Of a stretch of DNA of 43,029 bases, positions 25,958-33,217 are shown one piece after another. The translations under genes and the position numbers were made by a program. The notes under the pieces were generated by a model. It searched no databases and was not told the origin of the DNA. It saw only the letters and a program-made list of their open reading frames with translations. Position 1 is the stretch's first letter; each line of letters starts with the position of its first letter. The stretch lies in NCBI RefSeq assembly GCF_934754935.1, contig NZ_CAKVJB010000020.1:1-43029 (forward strand), read 5' to 3'. The stretch comes from an uncultured Holdemanella sp. GTDB taxonomy: Bacteria > Bacillota_I > Bacilli_A > Erysipelotrichales > Erysipelotrichaceae.

Positions 25958-27064
25958 ATGACTGAATTTAATCAAGTAGCAAATATTAAAGTATTTGGTG
26001 TTGGTGGTGGTGGATCCAATGCCGTTAACCGCATGGTTGCTGATGGTGTTAAAGGTGTTGATTTCTATATCTGCAACACAGATGTACAAGTAATGAAAAA
26101 TTCTCCTTGCGATAATAAAATCGTTTTAGGAAAAGAAACTACAAAAGGTCTAGGTGCTGGTGGTAATCCAGAATATGGACGTAAAGCGGCTGAAGAAAGT
26201 GAAGCTGAAATTCGCGAATCTGTAAAAGGAAGCGACATGGTATTTATCACTGCTGGTATGGGTGGTGGAACAGGTACTGGTGCTGCTCCATTGATCGCAA
26301 AGATTTCTAAAGAAGAAGGTGCTTTAACAGTTGCGGTTGTAACTCGTCCATTCACTTTTGAAGGTCGTCGTCGTGCAAACAATGCCAAAGAAGGTATTGA
26401 AGAATTGAAAAAATATGTTGACTCATTGATCATTGTATCAAATGACAACTTATTAGATGTTATTGGACGTAAACCAATCGAAGAAGCATTCCAAGCTGCA
26501 GACAATGTATTACGTCAAGGTGTTCAAACAATCTCTGATTTGATTGCTGTTCCTGCATTGGTTAACTTAGACTTTGCGGATGTTCGTAGCGTTATGCAAA
26601 ACCAAGGTCGTGCATTGATCGGTATTGGTATGGCAGAAGGAGAAGATAAAGCTATTTCTGCTGCTGAAAAGGCAATCCAATCTCCATTATTGGAAGCACA
26701 AATTTCTGGTGCTAAATCTGCTATCGTAAATATCACTGGTGGTGACAAAGTTAGCTTATTTGATGCTCAAAATGCCGTATCTGTAATCCAAGATGCTGCT
26801 GGTGGAGATGTTGACTGCATCTTCGGTATCGCAATCAATGAACAATTAGGTGATGCAATCATCGTTACAGTTATTGCGACAGGATTTGAAGAACCAAAAG
26901 AAAAACAACGTAAAAGACGTAGTGAACCAGTCATCAAACAAGTTGCGAATGATGCATTATTTACAGAACCAAAAGTTCAAGCTCCTGTAAATTCAGGTGT
27001 TGTAACTAGTGTTGAAAACAACTCAAATGATGAACAAATTCCTAATTTCTTCTTCAATCGTTAA
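25958..27064 (+). CDS. ftsZ: cell division GTPase FtsZ
   Basis: Tubulin-like GTPase that forms the Z-ring. The 368-residue protein has the N-terminal GVGGGGSNAVN loop, tubulin signature GGGTGTG (102-108), synergy loop NLDFADVRSVM, a variable linker, and the conserved C-terminal peptide DEQIPNFFFNR that binds FtsA and other partners. AGAGAGGAAAA precedes the ATG. The codon usage looks more biased than in the neighbours, as expected for a highly expressed gene. It ends the second division block. Confidence 0.98.
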   Translation: MTEFNQVANIKVFGVGGGGSNAVNRMVADGVKGVDFYICNTDVQVMKNSPCDNKIVLGKETTKGLGAGGNPEYGRKAAEESEAEIRESVKGSDMVFITAGMGGGTGTGAAPLIAKISKEEGALTVAVVTRPFTFEGRRRANNAKEGIEELKKYVDSLIIVSNDNLLDVIGRKPIEEAFQAADNVLRQGVQTISDLIAVPALVNLDFADVRSVMQNQGRALIGIGMAEGEDKAISAAEKAIQSPLLEAQISGAKSAIVNITGGDKVSLFDAQNAVSVIQDAAGGDVDCIFGIAINEQLGDAIIVTVIATGFEEPKEKQRKRRSEPVIKQVANDALFTEPKVQAPVNSGVVTSVENNSNDEQIPNFFFNR

Positions 27065-27075
27065 TTCACACATTT

Positions 27076-27099
27076 AGAGAGCCTAGGCTCTCTTTTTTT
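27076..27099 (+). terminator. ftsZ terminator
   Basis: AGAGAGCC (27076-27083) and GGCTCTCT (27086-27093) are perfectly complementary and followed by a T-run. Confidence 0.9.
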
Positions 27100-27105
27100 G
27101 TGCTT

Positions 27106-27191
27106 ATACCGACAAAATAATGACGGTAATATTGAATAAATGTTGGTGATGTCGGTAATGAAGTTAAAAATGTCGGAATAAATGTCGGTAT
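27106..27191. repeat. inverted-repeat element with TGTCGGTAAT-like motif copies
   Basis: ATACCGACA (27106-27114) and TGTCGGTAT (27183-27191) are perfect inverted ends. Between them lie direct-oriented variants at 27121 (TGACGGTAAT), 27141 (TGTTGGTGAT), 27150 (TGTCGGTAAT) and 27171 (TGTCGGAATA). No ORF is present. It sits between the ftsZ and tRNA-Gln terminators. Confidence 0.6.
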
Positions 27192-27202
27192 TGTTTCAGA
27201 AA

Positions 27203-27231
27203 TACAAAAAAAACAGAGAATTTCTTCTCTG
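27203..27231 (-). terminator. tRNA-Gln terminator
   Basis: On the minus strand CAGAGAA-GAAA-TTCTCTG is followed by eight or more T, starting 10 nt after the CCA end of the tRNA. Confidence 0.9.
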
Positions 27232-27240
27232 TACTAGGCA

Positions 27241-27316
27241 TGGCTGGGGTACTTGGATTCGAACCAAGGAAATGTCAGATTCAGAGTCTGATGCCTTACC
27301 GCTTGGCTATACCCCA
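27241..27316 (-). tRNA. tRNA-Gln (anticodon CTG)
   Basis: On the minus strand a 76-nt cloverleaf: acceptor TGGGGTA/TACCCCA, D-arm GCCAAGCGGTAAGGC, anticodon stem TCAGA/TCTGA with loop CTCTGAA (anticodon CTG), T-arm CTTGG-TTCGAAT-CCAAG, discriminator G, and encoded CCA. The acceptor start TGGGGTATAGCC is typical of bacterial tRNA-Gln. It reads codon CAG and is a single-gene unit with its own promoter and terminator. Confidence 0.95.
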
Positions 27317-27328
27317 ATGTGCCTATTT

Positions 27329-27357
27329 ATAATACACTATTGGTTATTTTTTTACAA
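27329..27357 (-). promoter_or_regulatory. tRNA-Gln promoter
   Basis: On the minus strand TTGTAA (27352-27357), 17-nt spacer, TATTAT (27329-27334), ending 12 nt before the mature 5' end. Confidence 0.75.
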
Positions 27358-27390
27358 GTGTTTTTTCATGTAAAGCACTTGTTTTTTTGC
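27354..27390 (+). terminator. hairpin with T-run, purpose unclear
   Basis: ACAAGTG (27354-27360) pairs with CACTTGT about 15 nt later, and seven T follow on the plus strand. No plus-strand gene ends just upstream. It may stop leftover transcription before the pilus operon. Confidence 0.4.
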
Positions 27391-27441
27391 GTTTTAGATC
27401 AGATAGGTGCAATCGTTTGAAATTGCTTGGAATTCACGTTG

Positions 27442-27470
27442 TTTTCACATTGAGTTGTCACAATTATAGG
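27442..27470 (+). promoter_or_regulatory. possible pilus operon promoter
   Basis: TTTTCA (27442-27447), 17-nt spacer, TATAGG (27465-27470). Both boxes are weak; AAGGGGGTGA lies before the ATG at 27508. Confidence 0.3.
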
Positions 27471-27507
27471 TGAGAAGAAAAGAGTATATAAACAAGGGGG
27501 TGAAGGA

Positions 27508-29721
27508 ATGAAAAAGAAGATTTATATATGTATGAGTATTCTTATGGTGTTGTTTCTTTCTTTGACAATGGTACATGCCAATGAATCAACGACATATCGT
27601 TTGAGTGAAAAAGAAATGGAGATGATGGATGAATATAGTAAGGGTAATGTAAATACGCCTGAATTTATTCAGTTGCGAAAAGAAAAGGCCGAAATCTATG
27701 GATTAGTCGACTATTGTGATGAAAACTATATTTTAGAAGAGGACTTCTATGATGAGTATGCCGATGCATATTTGATGCAAAATGGATTGATGATACTCGA
27801 TCGATATAGTGCTGGATTTGATTCAAGTTCTAGCTTTATGATGGCAAGATCTGCGAGTGTCACAAATGTATTTCACCATCGCTATACAGATCGTAATGGG
27901 TATTATCTAGCGAATTGTTTGTATCAATTATCGAATTCTCACTATGCCTTTTGTGCTCAAGGATTAAATGCCAATCCATCAAGCGGAAGTGTCACATCTG
28001 ATCCTTATTTAGTAAGTGATGTGAATTTGAAAAAATGTTTATATTACGGCTATAACGGTCCAGGTGATATATTAACTTCTCGCTATGGCGAAAGTGCTGC
28101 CATTGTATTAACGGATGAATTGGTTTCAAATGCGTATTCATCAAATTGTATCAGTAAGGCACTTTCCAATGGATATCACTGGAATAATGCGGTCAGCGCA
28201 TTATGGAATGAAGTCACTTCAAAGCCAGAACCAAGTGGTTACGATGTTTATTTAGTTGATGTTGCAGGACAAGCCTATAACTGGCAAGGTGTCATGACAA
28301 GTGTTCAAAAGTTGGCATATGGTGTAAATAGTCCTAAGGGAAGTGTTCAAATTCAAAAGAGCAGTCGCTTAAGTGATGTAAGCACAAATAATTCTATGTA
28401 TGCATTAAAAGATGCGAAGTATGGTTTATATAGTGATTCTGGTTGTACAAAGAAGATTGGTGAATTTATTCTGGATGAAAAGGGAAGTTCAAATATCATT
28501 TCAAATTTAAGCGTTGCGAAATATTATGTTCGTGAAATCAATGCACCAAAAGGATATGCCAAAAATGAGACGGTATATCCTGTAGATGTAAAGAGCAATC
28601 AAGTTGTAGAAGTAGCTGTATCGGATGTTCCTTATACAAATCTAGTGAGTTTGATGTTAGTTAAGAAGGATAAGGAGGATTCATCTAAGCCTTTAAAAGA
28701 TGCGCAATATGTATTCAAGTTTTATGATCAAGATTCTACTGCTGAATCACCACTACGTACTTGGACAATGAAAACAGATGGCGATGGAAAGATCTTACTG
28801 GATGATGCCCATAAAGTATCTGGAGATGATTTCTATAAAGATGTGGATGGAATGATTTGTTTACCACTAGGAACTATTACAGTACAAGAGGTTGTGCCAC
28901 CTAAGGGTTATTTATTGGATCCAACTGTCTTTGTTCAAAAGCTTGAAGAAAAGAATGTGATGTCAACACATATAAATAGTTTTAAATACTTTAATGTAGT
29001 GGACAAAGCCAATTACTTAAAACTGATTAAGGTGCAAGAAGGTACGGATATTCCTTTGTCAAATGTTACTTTTAAACATTTTGTGAATGGTTCAACCTAT
29101 ATTGGACAGGATACCACAAATGAGAAGGGTGAAATTGAATTTGTGGCACTTACAAATGGTAAACATACGCTACAAGAATTTAAGACAATCGATGGGTATG
29201 TATTGGATGCAAGTCCAATTGAATTTGAGGTTCTAGAAGATGGGAGTATTACAGGCGTGAATTCTGTAATTAAAGTGGAAAATAAAGTGAGACCTTTCTC
29301 ATTAAAGATTCAAAAGAAGAATGATCAAAATGAGCTTTTGGATGGTGCCGTATTTGGTTTATTTAAAGATGAGAAATGTACAGAGTGTGTAAAAGAGGCT
29401 ACAACACAAGATGGTGTTGTGGTATTTGAAGGTTTAAAAAACAAGGAAACCTATTATGTAAAGGAAGTAAAAGCTCCTGCAGGTTATCGAGTGAATAAAC
29501 AGGTGTATTGTTTGAGCACGGATTTTGTGCCTGTAAATAACCAATATGATGTATATATCAACCAAGAAAAAGTGAATGGTTTATATGAAGATGGAACGGT
29601 AAATATGGAGTTTATCAACCAAAGAATGGTAAAGCTTCCGCATACGGGTAGCACAAAAGCTTTATTGATGAGTGTGATTGGTATGTTTTTGATGGTTAAG
29701 AAATTGAAGGAGAAGGAATGA
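27508..29721 (+). CDS. pilus-associated surface adhesin with CnaB repeats and LPXTG anchor
   Basis: A secreted, sortase-anchored protein of 737 residues. Signal peptide 1-24 (cleavage after VHA). Residues about 115-275 resemble a thioester-type adhesion domain (HYAFCAQG with C149, then CLYYGYNGPGD), but I cannot place the partner glutamine, so thioester formation is uncertain. Four CnaB/SpaA domains follow (about 279-376, 379-498, 503-593, 597-706); several have the isopeptide pattern with Lys near the start, E in YYVREINAPKGY or YYVKEVKAPAGY, and Asn near the end. The sorting signal is LPHTG (710-714), followed by a hydrophobic tail and KKLKEKE. First in a four-gene pilus operon, hence the likely tip adhesin. 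GGGGGTGAAGG precedes the ATG. Confidence 0.85.
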   Translation: MKKKIYICMSILMVLFLSLTMVHANESTTYRLSEKEMEMMDEYSKGNVNTPEFIQLRKEKAEIYGLVDYCDENYILEEDFYDEYADAYLMQNGLMILDRYSAGFDSSSSFMMARSASVTNVFHHRYTDRNGYYLANCLYQLSNSHYAFCAQGLNANPSSGSVTSDPYLVSDVNLKKCLYYGYNGPGDILTSRYGESAAIVLTDELVSNAYSSNCISKALSNGYHWNNAVSALWNEVTSKPEPSGYDVYLVDVAGQAYNWQGVMTSVQKLAYGVNSPKGSVQIQKSSRLSDVSTNNSMYALKDAKYGLYSDSGCTKKIGEFILDEKGSSNIISNLSVAKYYVREINAPKGYAKNETVYPVDVKSNQVVEVAVSDVPYTNLVSLMLVKKDKEDSSKPLKDAQYVFKFYDQDSTAESPLRTWTMKTDGDGKILLDDAHKVSGDDFYKDVDGMICLPLGTITVQEVVPPKGYLLDPTVFVQKLEEKNVMSTHINSFKYFNVVDKANYLKLIKVQEGTDIPLSNVTFKHFVNGSTYIGQDTTNEKGEIEFVALTNGKHTLQEFKTIDGYVLDASPIEFEVLEDGSITGVNSVIKVENKVRPFSLKIQKKNDQNELLDGAVFGLFKDEKCTECVKEATTQDGVVVFEGLKNKETYYVKEVKAPAGYRVNKQVYCLSTDFVPVNNQYDVYINQEKVNGLYEDGTVNMEFINQRMVKLPHTGSTKALLMSVIGMFLMVKKLKEKE

Positions 29722-31289
29722 AAAAAAGAAATTTGATCTATACAGGACTATTGATGTTGTCTTTAGTGACAACACCTGTATATGCAGCCGATAAAAGAGT
29801 GGAAGTCACAAATGGGGTTTGTGCACTTGAAGAGGGAAGTGCAAGTATTGTCATTCAGGCCAATGATAAGCAGCCAATGAAAGGGAAAACTTTCCGTATG
29901 TATAAGTTGTTTGATACAGAAGTTTCCAGTGATAATGCGTCTACAAGTTATACATTAAATCCTGTGTATGCGTATAAAATCAAACAGATTGTAAGTACGA
30001 AATTGAATCGTAGTGTCGATGATCAAGATGTGCTTGATTATATGCGATCATTAAATAATTCGAATAATCAAAGTGAGTATCGTCAGTTTGTTGAACAAGT
30101 TCAAAATTCTATTATGAATTTAGATTCATATATCATTCATGTAGATAGTACAGATGTGAATGGTAATTTTGTGATTGATAAATTGGCATATGGATTTTAT
30201 TTGATTGATGAAGTGACGAATGTGATCAATACCCATGGTGCAAGTTCATTGACGATGGTTAATACGGCAAGTCCAAGAGTCATTATGCAGATCAAGTCAG
30301 ATTATCCAAGTGTTGAAAAAAAGGTATTTGAAGATGACAATTCGATTGGTTGGAATGATATTGGTGACTTTGAGATCAATCAAGATATTCCATTTAAATA
30401 TGTATCGAAAGTGCCAGATATGAGTGGGTATAAAACATATTTCTTTGAGTTTGAAGATGAAATGGATCCATGTTTATCTTTAAGAGCGGATAGTGTGAGA
30501 TTAAAAATCAAAGATCAATTCGTTGTTCAAAATAAGTATACATATACTGCGACAGATCGTGGCTTTAAAATTACGTTTACCGATTTAAAACAGGTTTCTA
30601 ATATTCAAAAAGGAGATTCTATAGTCTTATCGTATACGGCTTATTTGAATGATAATGCAGCGCCTAAGATTTCAAACAGGGGATTTGAGAATAAGGTTCG
30701 TGTAAATTTTTCAAATGATCCACAAAATGAATCGAAGGGACAATCGCCTTGGGATTGTGTTGTGTGCTACACATATCAATTGAATGGGTTAAAGACCAAT
30801 GAGAAGAATGTGAAATTAAAGGGCGCTACTTTTAAAGTGTATCGTGATGCGGCTATGCGTGATGAAGTGAAAATGAAGAAAACGGATAGTGGCTATGTCG
30901 TTACAGATGGTCAAAGTGAAGATATTGTTTCAAATGCGAATGGTGAATTTGTGATTTTTGGTTTAGATCAGGGTACGTATTATTTAAAAGAAACAAAGGC
31001 ACCAACTGGATATCAACTGTTGCGTAAACCAATTGAGCTTACGATTTCTCCAAAATTCGTTGAGAATCGAAATAACTATCGTTCAAATGGAGATGGTTTG
31101 TTGAAATTAGAGGCTACTAGTTTTAATACACCATTGAATGTGAGTCAATCAGATGCGATTATCGGATTAAAGGTTATTAACCAAACAGGAACGAAACTTC
31201 CTGTAACAGGATCTTTTGGAACTGTAGCCTGCGTAGTAACGGGTGCAGGAATTATGGTGTATGTATGTAAAAAGAAAAGGGAAGAATAA
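29718..31289 (+). CDS. major pilin (isopeptide-forming fimbrial subunit)
   Basis: The 523-residue backbone subunit. Signal peptide 1-23 (TTPVYA/AD). After an N-terminal domain (about 28-190) comes DYPSVEKKVFEDD (195-207), which opens the fimbrial isopeptide D2-type domain (about 195-350); a CnaB domain (about 353-490) contains YYLKETKAPTGY. Sorting signal LPVTG (494-498), then a hydrophobic helix and KKKREE. The classical YPK pilin motif is absent; the lysines of VEKKV are the natural candidates for polymer or intramolecular bonds. The start ATG overlaps the upstream stop (ATGA), so translation is coupled. Role as major pilin is inferred from architecture and position. Confidence 0.85.
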   Translation: MKKRNLIYTGLLMLSLVTTPVYAADKRVEVTNGVCALEEGSASIVIQANDKQPMKGKTFRMYKLFDTEVSSDNASTSYTLNPVYAYKIKQIVSTKLNRSVDDQDVLDYMRSLNNSNNQSEYRQFVEQVQNSIMNLDSYIIHVDSTDVNGNFVIDKLAYGFYLIDEVTNVINTHGASSLTMVNTASPRVIMQIKSDYPSVEKKVFEDDNSIGWNDIGDFEINQDIPFKYVSKVPDMSGYKTYFFEFEDEMDPCLSLRADSVRLKIKDQFVVQNKYTYTATDRGFKITFTDLKQVSNIQKGDSIVLSYTAYLNDNAAPKISNRGFENKVRVNFSNDPQNESKGQSPWDCVVCYTYQLNGLKTNEKNVKLKGATFKVYRDAAMRDEVKMKKTDSGYVVTDGQSEDIVSNANGEFVIFGLDQGTYYLKETKAPTGYQLLRKPIELTISPKFVENRNNYRSNGDGLLKLEATSFNTPLNVSQSDAIIGLKVINQTGTKLPVTGSFGTVACVVTGAGIMVYVCKKKREE

Positions 31290-32016
31290 TTTTTTATTCT
31301 TTCTTGGCTTTTTGCTTTGTGTATTGCCAATAATCTTGAATTTGGTGTTTCAAAGCCGCATGGAAAATGTGATTTCAAGTTTTTATCTTGAAGAGGATAC
31401 AACGCAAAATAAGTTTGTAGAGGATGCGTATTTAAATGCTGAGCTATACAATCAACAATTATTTTTGGATCAAAAAAGAGAAAATTATGACACGATTTTA
31501 AATTTGACTTCTACACAAATCATGGCCACCATCCAGATTCCAGTCATTGATGTAGATCTTGCCATTTATCATGGTACGAGTGATGAAGTATTGAATCGTG
31601 GCATTGGACATTTTGAATTTTCAAGTTTACCTGTTGGAGGTAAAAATAGTCATTGTATATTAACAGGACATCGTGGCATGCCGAGTGCGAAGCTTTTTAC
31701 GCGTTTAGATGAATTAAAGAAAAAGGATCGTATCTATATTCATGTCTGCAAGAAAACTTTGGTTTATGAAGTTGTAGATAGTTTTGTGGTAGAACCGGAA
31801 GACATATTGGATATGGGTATTGAAGAGGGTCAAGATCTTTTAAGTCTAGTTACATGTACGCCGTATGGTATTAATACGAAAAGGTTGGTTGTACAGGCAA
31901 AAAGAATATTTCCTAAAAAGAAGGTTCAGCCAAGAAAATCATACTCAATGCGAGAATTGTTGTTTTTAATGATTCCAGTTGTATTCTTGATTGTATTTAA
32001 GGTGGTGAAAAGGTGA
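31261..32016 (+). CDS. srtC: class C (pilus) sortase
   Basis: Transpeptidase that cleaves sorting signals and links pilins into covalent polymers. The 251-residue protein has an N-terminal membrane segment (about 9-30), the catalytic domain with H137 (TGHRG), C199 (VTCTPYG) and R208, and the C-terminal membrane helix (about 231-248) typical of class C. The lid motif usual in many class C sortases (DPF/DPW) is not obvious. ATG 31261 overlaps the pilin gene by 29 nt; a GTG at 31243 is also open. It lies between the two pilin genes it should process. Confidence 0.9.
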   Translation: MYVKRKGKNNFLFFLGFLLCVLPIILNLVFQSRMENVISSFYLEEDTTQNKFVEDAYLNAELYNQQLFLDQKRENYDTILNLTSTQIMATIQIPVIDVDLAIYHGTSDEVLNRGIGHFEFSSLPVGGKNSHCILTGHRGMPSAKLFTRLDELKKKDRIYIHVCKKTLVYEVVDSFVVEPEDILDMGIEEGQDLLSLVTCTPYGINTKRLVVQAKRIFPKKKVQPRKSYSMRELLFLMIPVVFLIVFKVVKR

Positions 32017-32876
32017 AAAAAATAGTTTTATTTATTATGATGTTTTTTTGTAGCATTATGCCAATCCATGCGAATAGTCAAGCTTCTATCACAATTGAAC
32101 TACAGGATTCTATTGATGATTTGTCGAAGGAAAATGTGGATTTTAAGCTTGTACAAGTCGCAAAATTGGAAGATGGATATTTTGTGTTGAATGATGCGTT
32201 TCAAGATTTAGATGTGGATTTTAATGTGGAATTAAATGCCGAACAGATTGATAATTTGTGTGATGAGATCCAAAAGAAAAATGTGGATGGTCTGCATATT
32301 AAAACAGATGCGAAGGGAATTGCCAAAGTAGAGGATATTGAACATGGCTTGTATTTTATAGATCCTGTCGATATTTGTGGATATGAAAATATGCGTCCAA
32401 TGTTAGTGAGTGTTCCGCAATGGCAAGAGGATGAACTTGTTTATAGTGTGGTTGTGTATCCGAAGCATAGTCCGTTTGAAAAATTGATTCTTAAAAAGAT
32501 AGATCGGGATACAAAGCAGGAAATTTTAGATGAAATTGAATTTACAAGCTACAAAGATAAGGATTGTAAAGAAAAAATCACTTCTTATAAGGGAAGTGGT
32601 ACAATTTCAATCTTGATGCGTAATCAAGTAATGTATTTAAAGGAGACAAAGGCGCCTAAAGGATATGATAAGTCGGATAGAGTTCTTTGTGTAAAAGTTG
32701 TCGATGGTTCATTGTATGTGGATTCAAAGAAATTGGATTCGAATGTATTTGAGTTTGAAAATACCAAGATCCATGTTCCAACAGGGATTGAATATCATGG
32801 AAATATCTATGTCACTTTAGGATTAATTGCGCTTGTGATCCTTTTACATTTAATCAATAAGAAACTTCGAAAGTAA
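32013..32876 (+). CDS. minor (basal) pilin with VPTG sorting signal
   Basis: A 287-residue pilin. Signal peptide 1-20 (MPIHA/NS), N-terminal domain to about 140, pilin motif VVVYPK (K151 the expected linking lysine), then a CnaB domain (about 155-252) with MYLKETKAPKGY. The sorting signal is VPTG (255-258) instead of LPXTG, followed by a hydrophobic helix and NKKLRK. It starts at a GTG that overlaps the sortase stop (GTGA), behind AAGGTGGTG. Last gene of the operon. A variant signal in the final subunit suggests an anchor role by a housekeeping sortase elsewhere; this is inference. Confidence 0.82.
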   Translation: MKKIVLFIMMFFCSIMPIHANSQASITIELQDSIDDLSKENVDFKLVQVAKLEDGYFVLNDAFQDLDVDFNVELNAEQIDNLCDEIQKKNVDGLHIKTDAKGIAKVEDIEHGLYFIDPVDICGYENMRPMLVSVPQWQEDELVYSVVVYPKHSPFEKLILKKIDRDTKQEILDEIEFTSYKDKDCKEKITSYKGSGTISILMRNQVMYLKETKAPKGYDKSDRVLCVKVVDGSLYVDSKKLDSNVFEFENTKIHVPTGIEYHGNIYVTLGLIALVILLHLINKKLRK

Positions 32877-32897
32877 GGCAATTTGTCTTACTTTTTG
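32871..32897 (+). terminator. pilus operon terminator
   Basis: AAGTAAG and CTTACTT arms (overlapping the stop codon) with a 9-nt loop and a T-run. It lies directly upstream of the next gene's -10. Confidence 0.7.
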
Positions 32898-32900
32898 TGT

Positions 32901-32906
32901 TATGAT
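32901..32906 (+). promoter_or_regulatory. -10 box of a leaderless gene
   Basis: TATGAT ends 6 nt before ATG 32913, without a ribosome binding site between. Same spacing as at 198 and 6948. Confidence 0.5.
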
Positions 32907-32912
32907 AAGCAT

Positions 32913-33176
32913 ATGGATACAAAGGCTTATGTTTATATATTAGAATGTAACGATCATACGTATTATACGGGGTATACGACTGATGTTGAAAATCGGTTAA
33001 AGATGCACAATTTGGGTAGGGGTGCTAAATATACGCGGGCAAGAAGGCCTTGTCGGTTGGTATATAGTAAAGCGTGTGATTCTAAATCTTCGGCAATGAA
33101 ATTGGAGTATAAAATCAAACAATTGTCGCGAAAAGAAAAGGTCGACTTGATTCTAGGTGTATTGAAAGAATTGTAG
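32913..33176 (+). CDS. GIY-YIG nuclease superfamily protein (UPF0213/YhbQ-like)
   Basis: An 87-residue single-domain protein with the GIY-YIG core YVYILECNDHTYYTGYT (about 6-22), the conserved RLKMHN and an Arg-rich YTRARRPCRLVY stretch, and a Glu in KLEYKIKQLSRKEK as the metal ligand. Members of this stand-alone family are widespread; their substrate is not settled, with DNA repair proposed. The start is inferred from homologues (MxxYYVYIL) and the 6-nt spacing to the -10 box. It precedes gltX by 41 nt; gltX has its own -10 TATAAT (33188-33193). Confidence 0.88.
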   Translation: MDTKAYVYILECNDHTYYTGYTTDVENRLKMHNLGRGAKYTRARRPCRLVYSKACDSKSSAMKLEYKIKQLSRKEKVDLILGVLKEL

Positions 33177-33217
33177 TTTCGTATTATTATAATAGGAGCG
33201 AAAGGATGATATAGACT

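Noticed and set aside
26065..26505. 146-residue ORF on the minus strand inside ftsZ
   Set aside because: Shadow of the strongly biased ftsZ coding frame; no ribosome binding site and no recognisable domain.
27121..27192. CRISPR array
   Set aside because: The repeated unit is only about 10 nt, spacing is irregular and there are no unique spacers of constant length.
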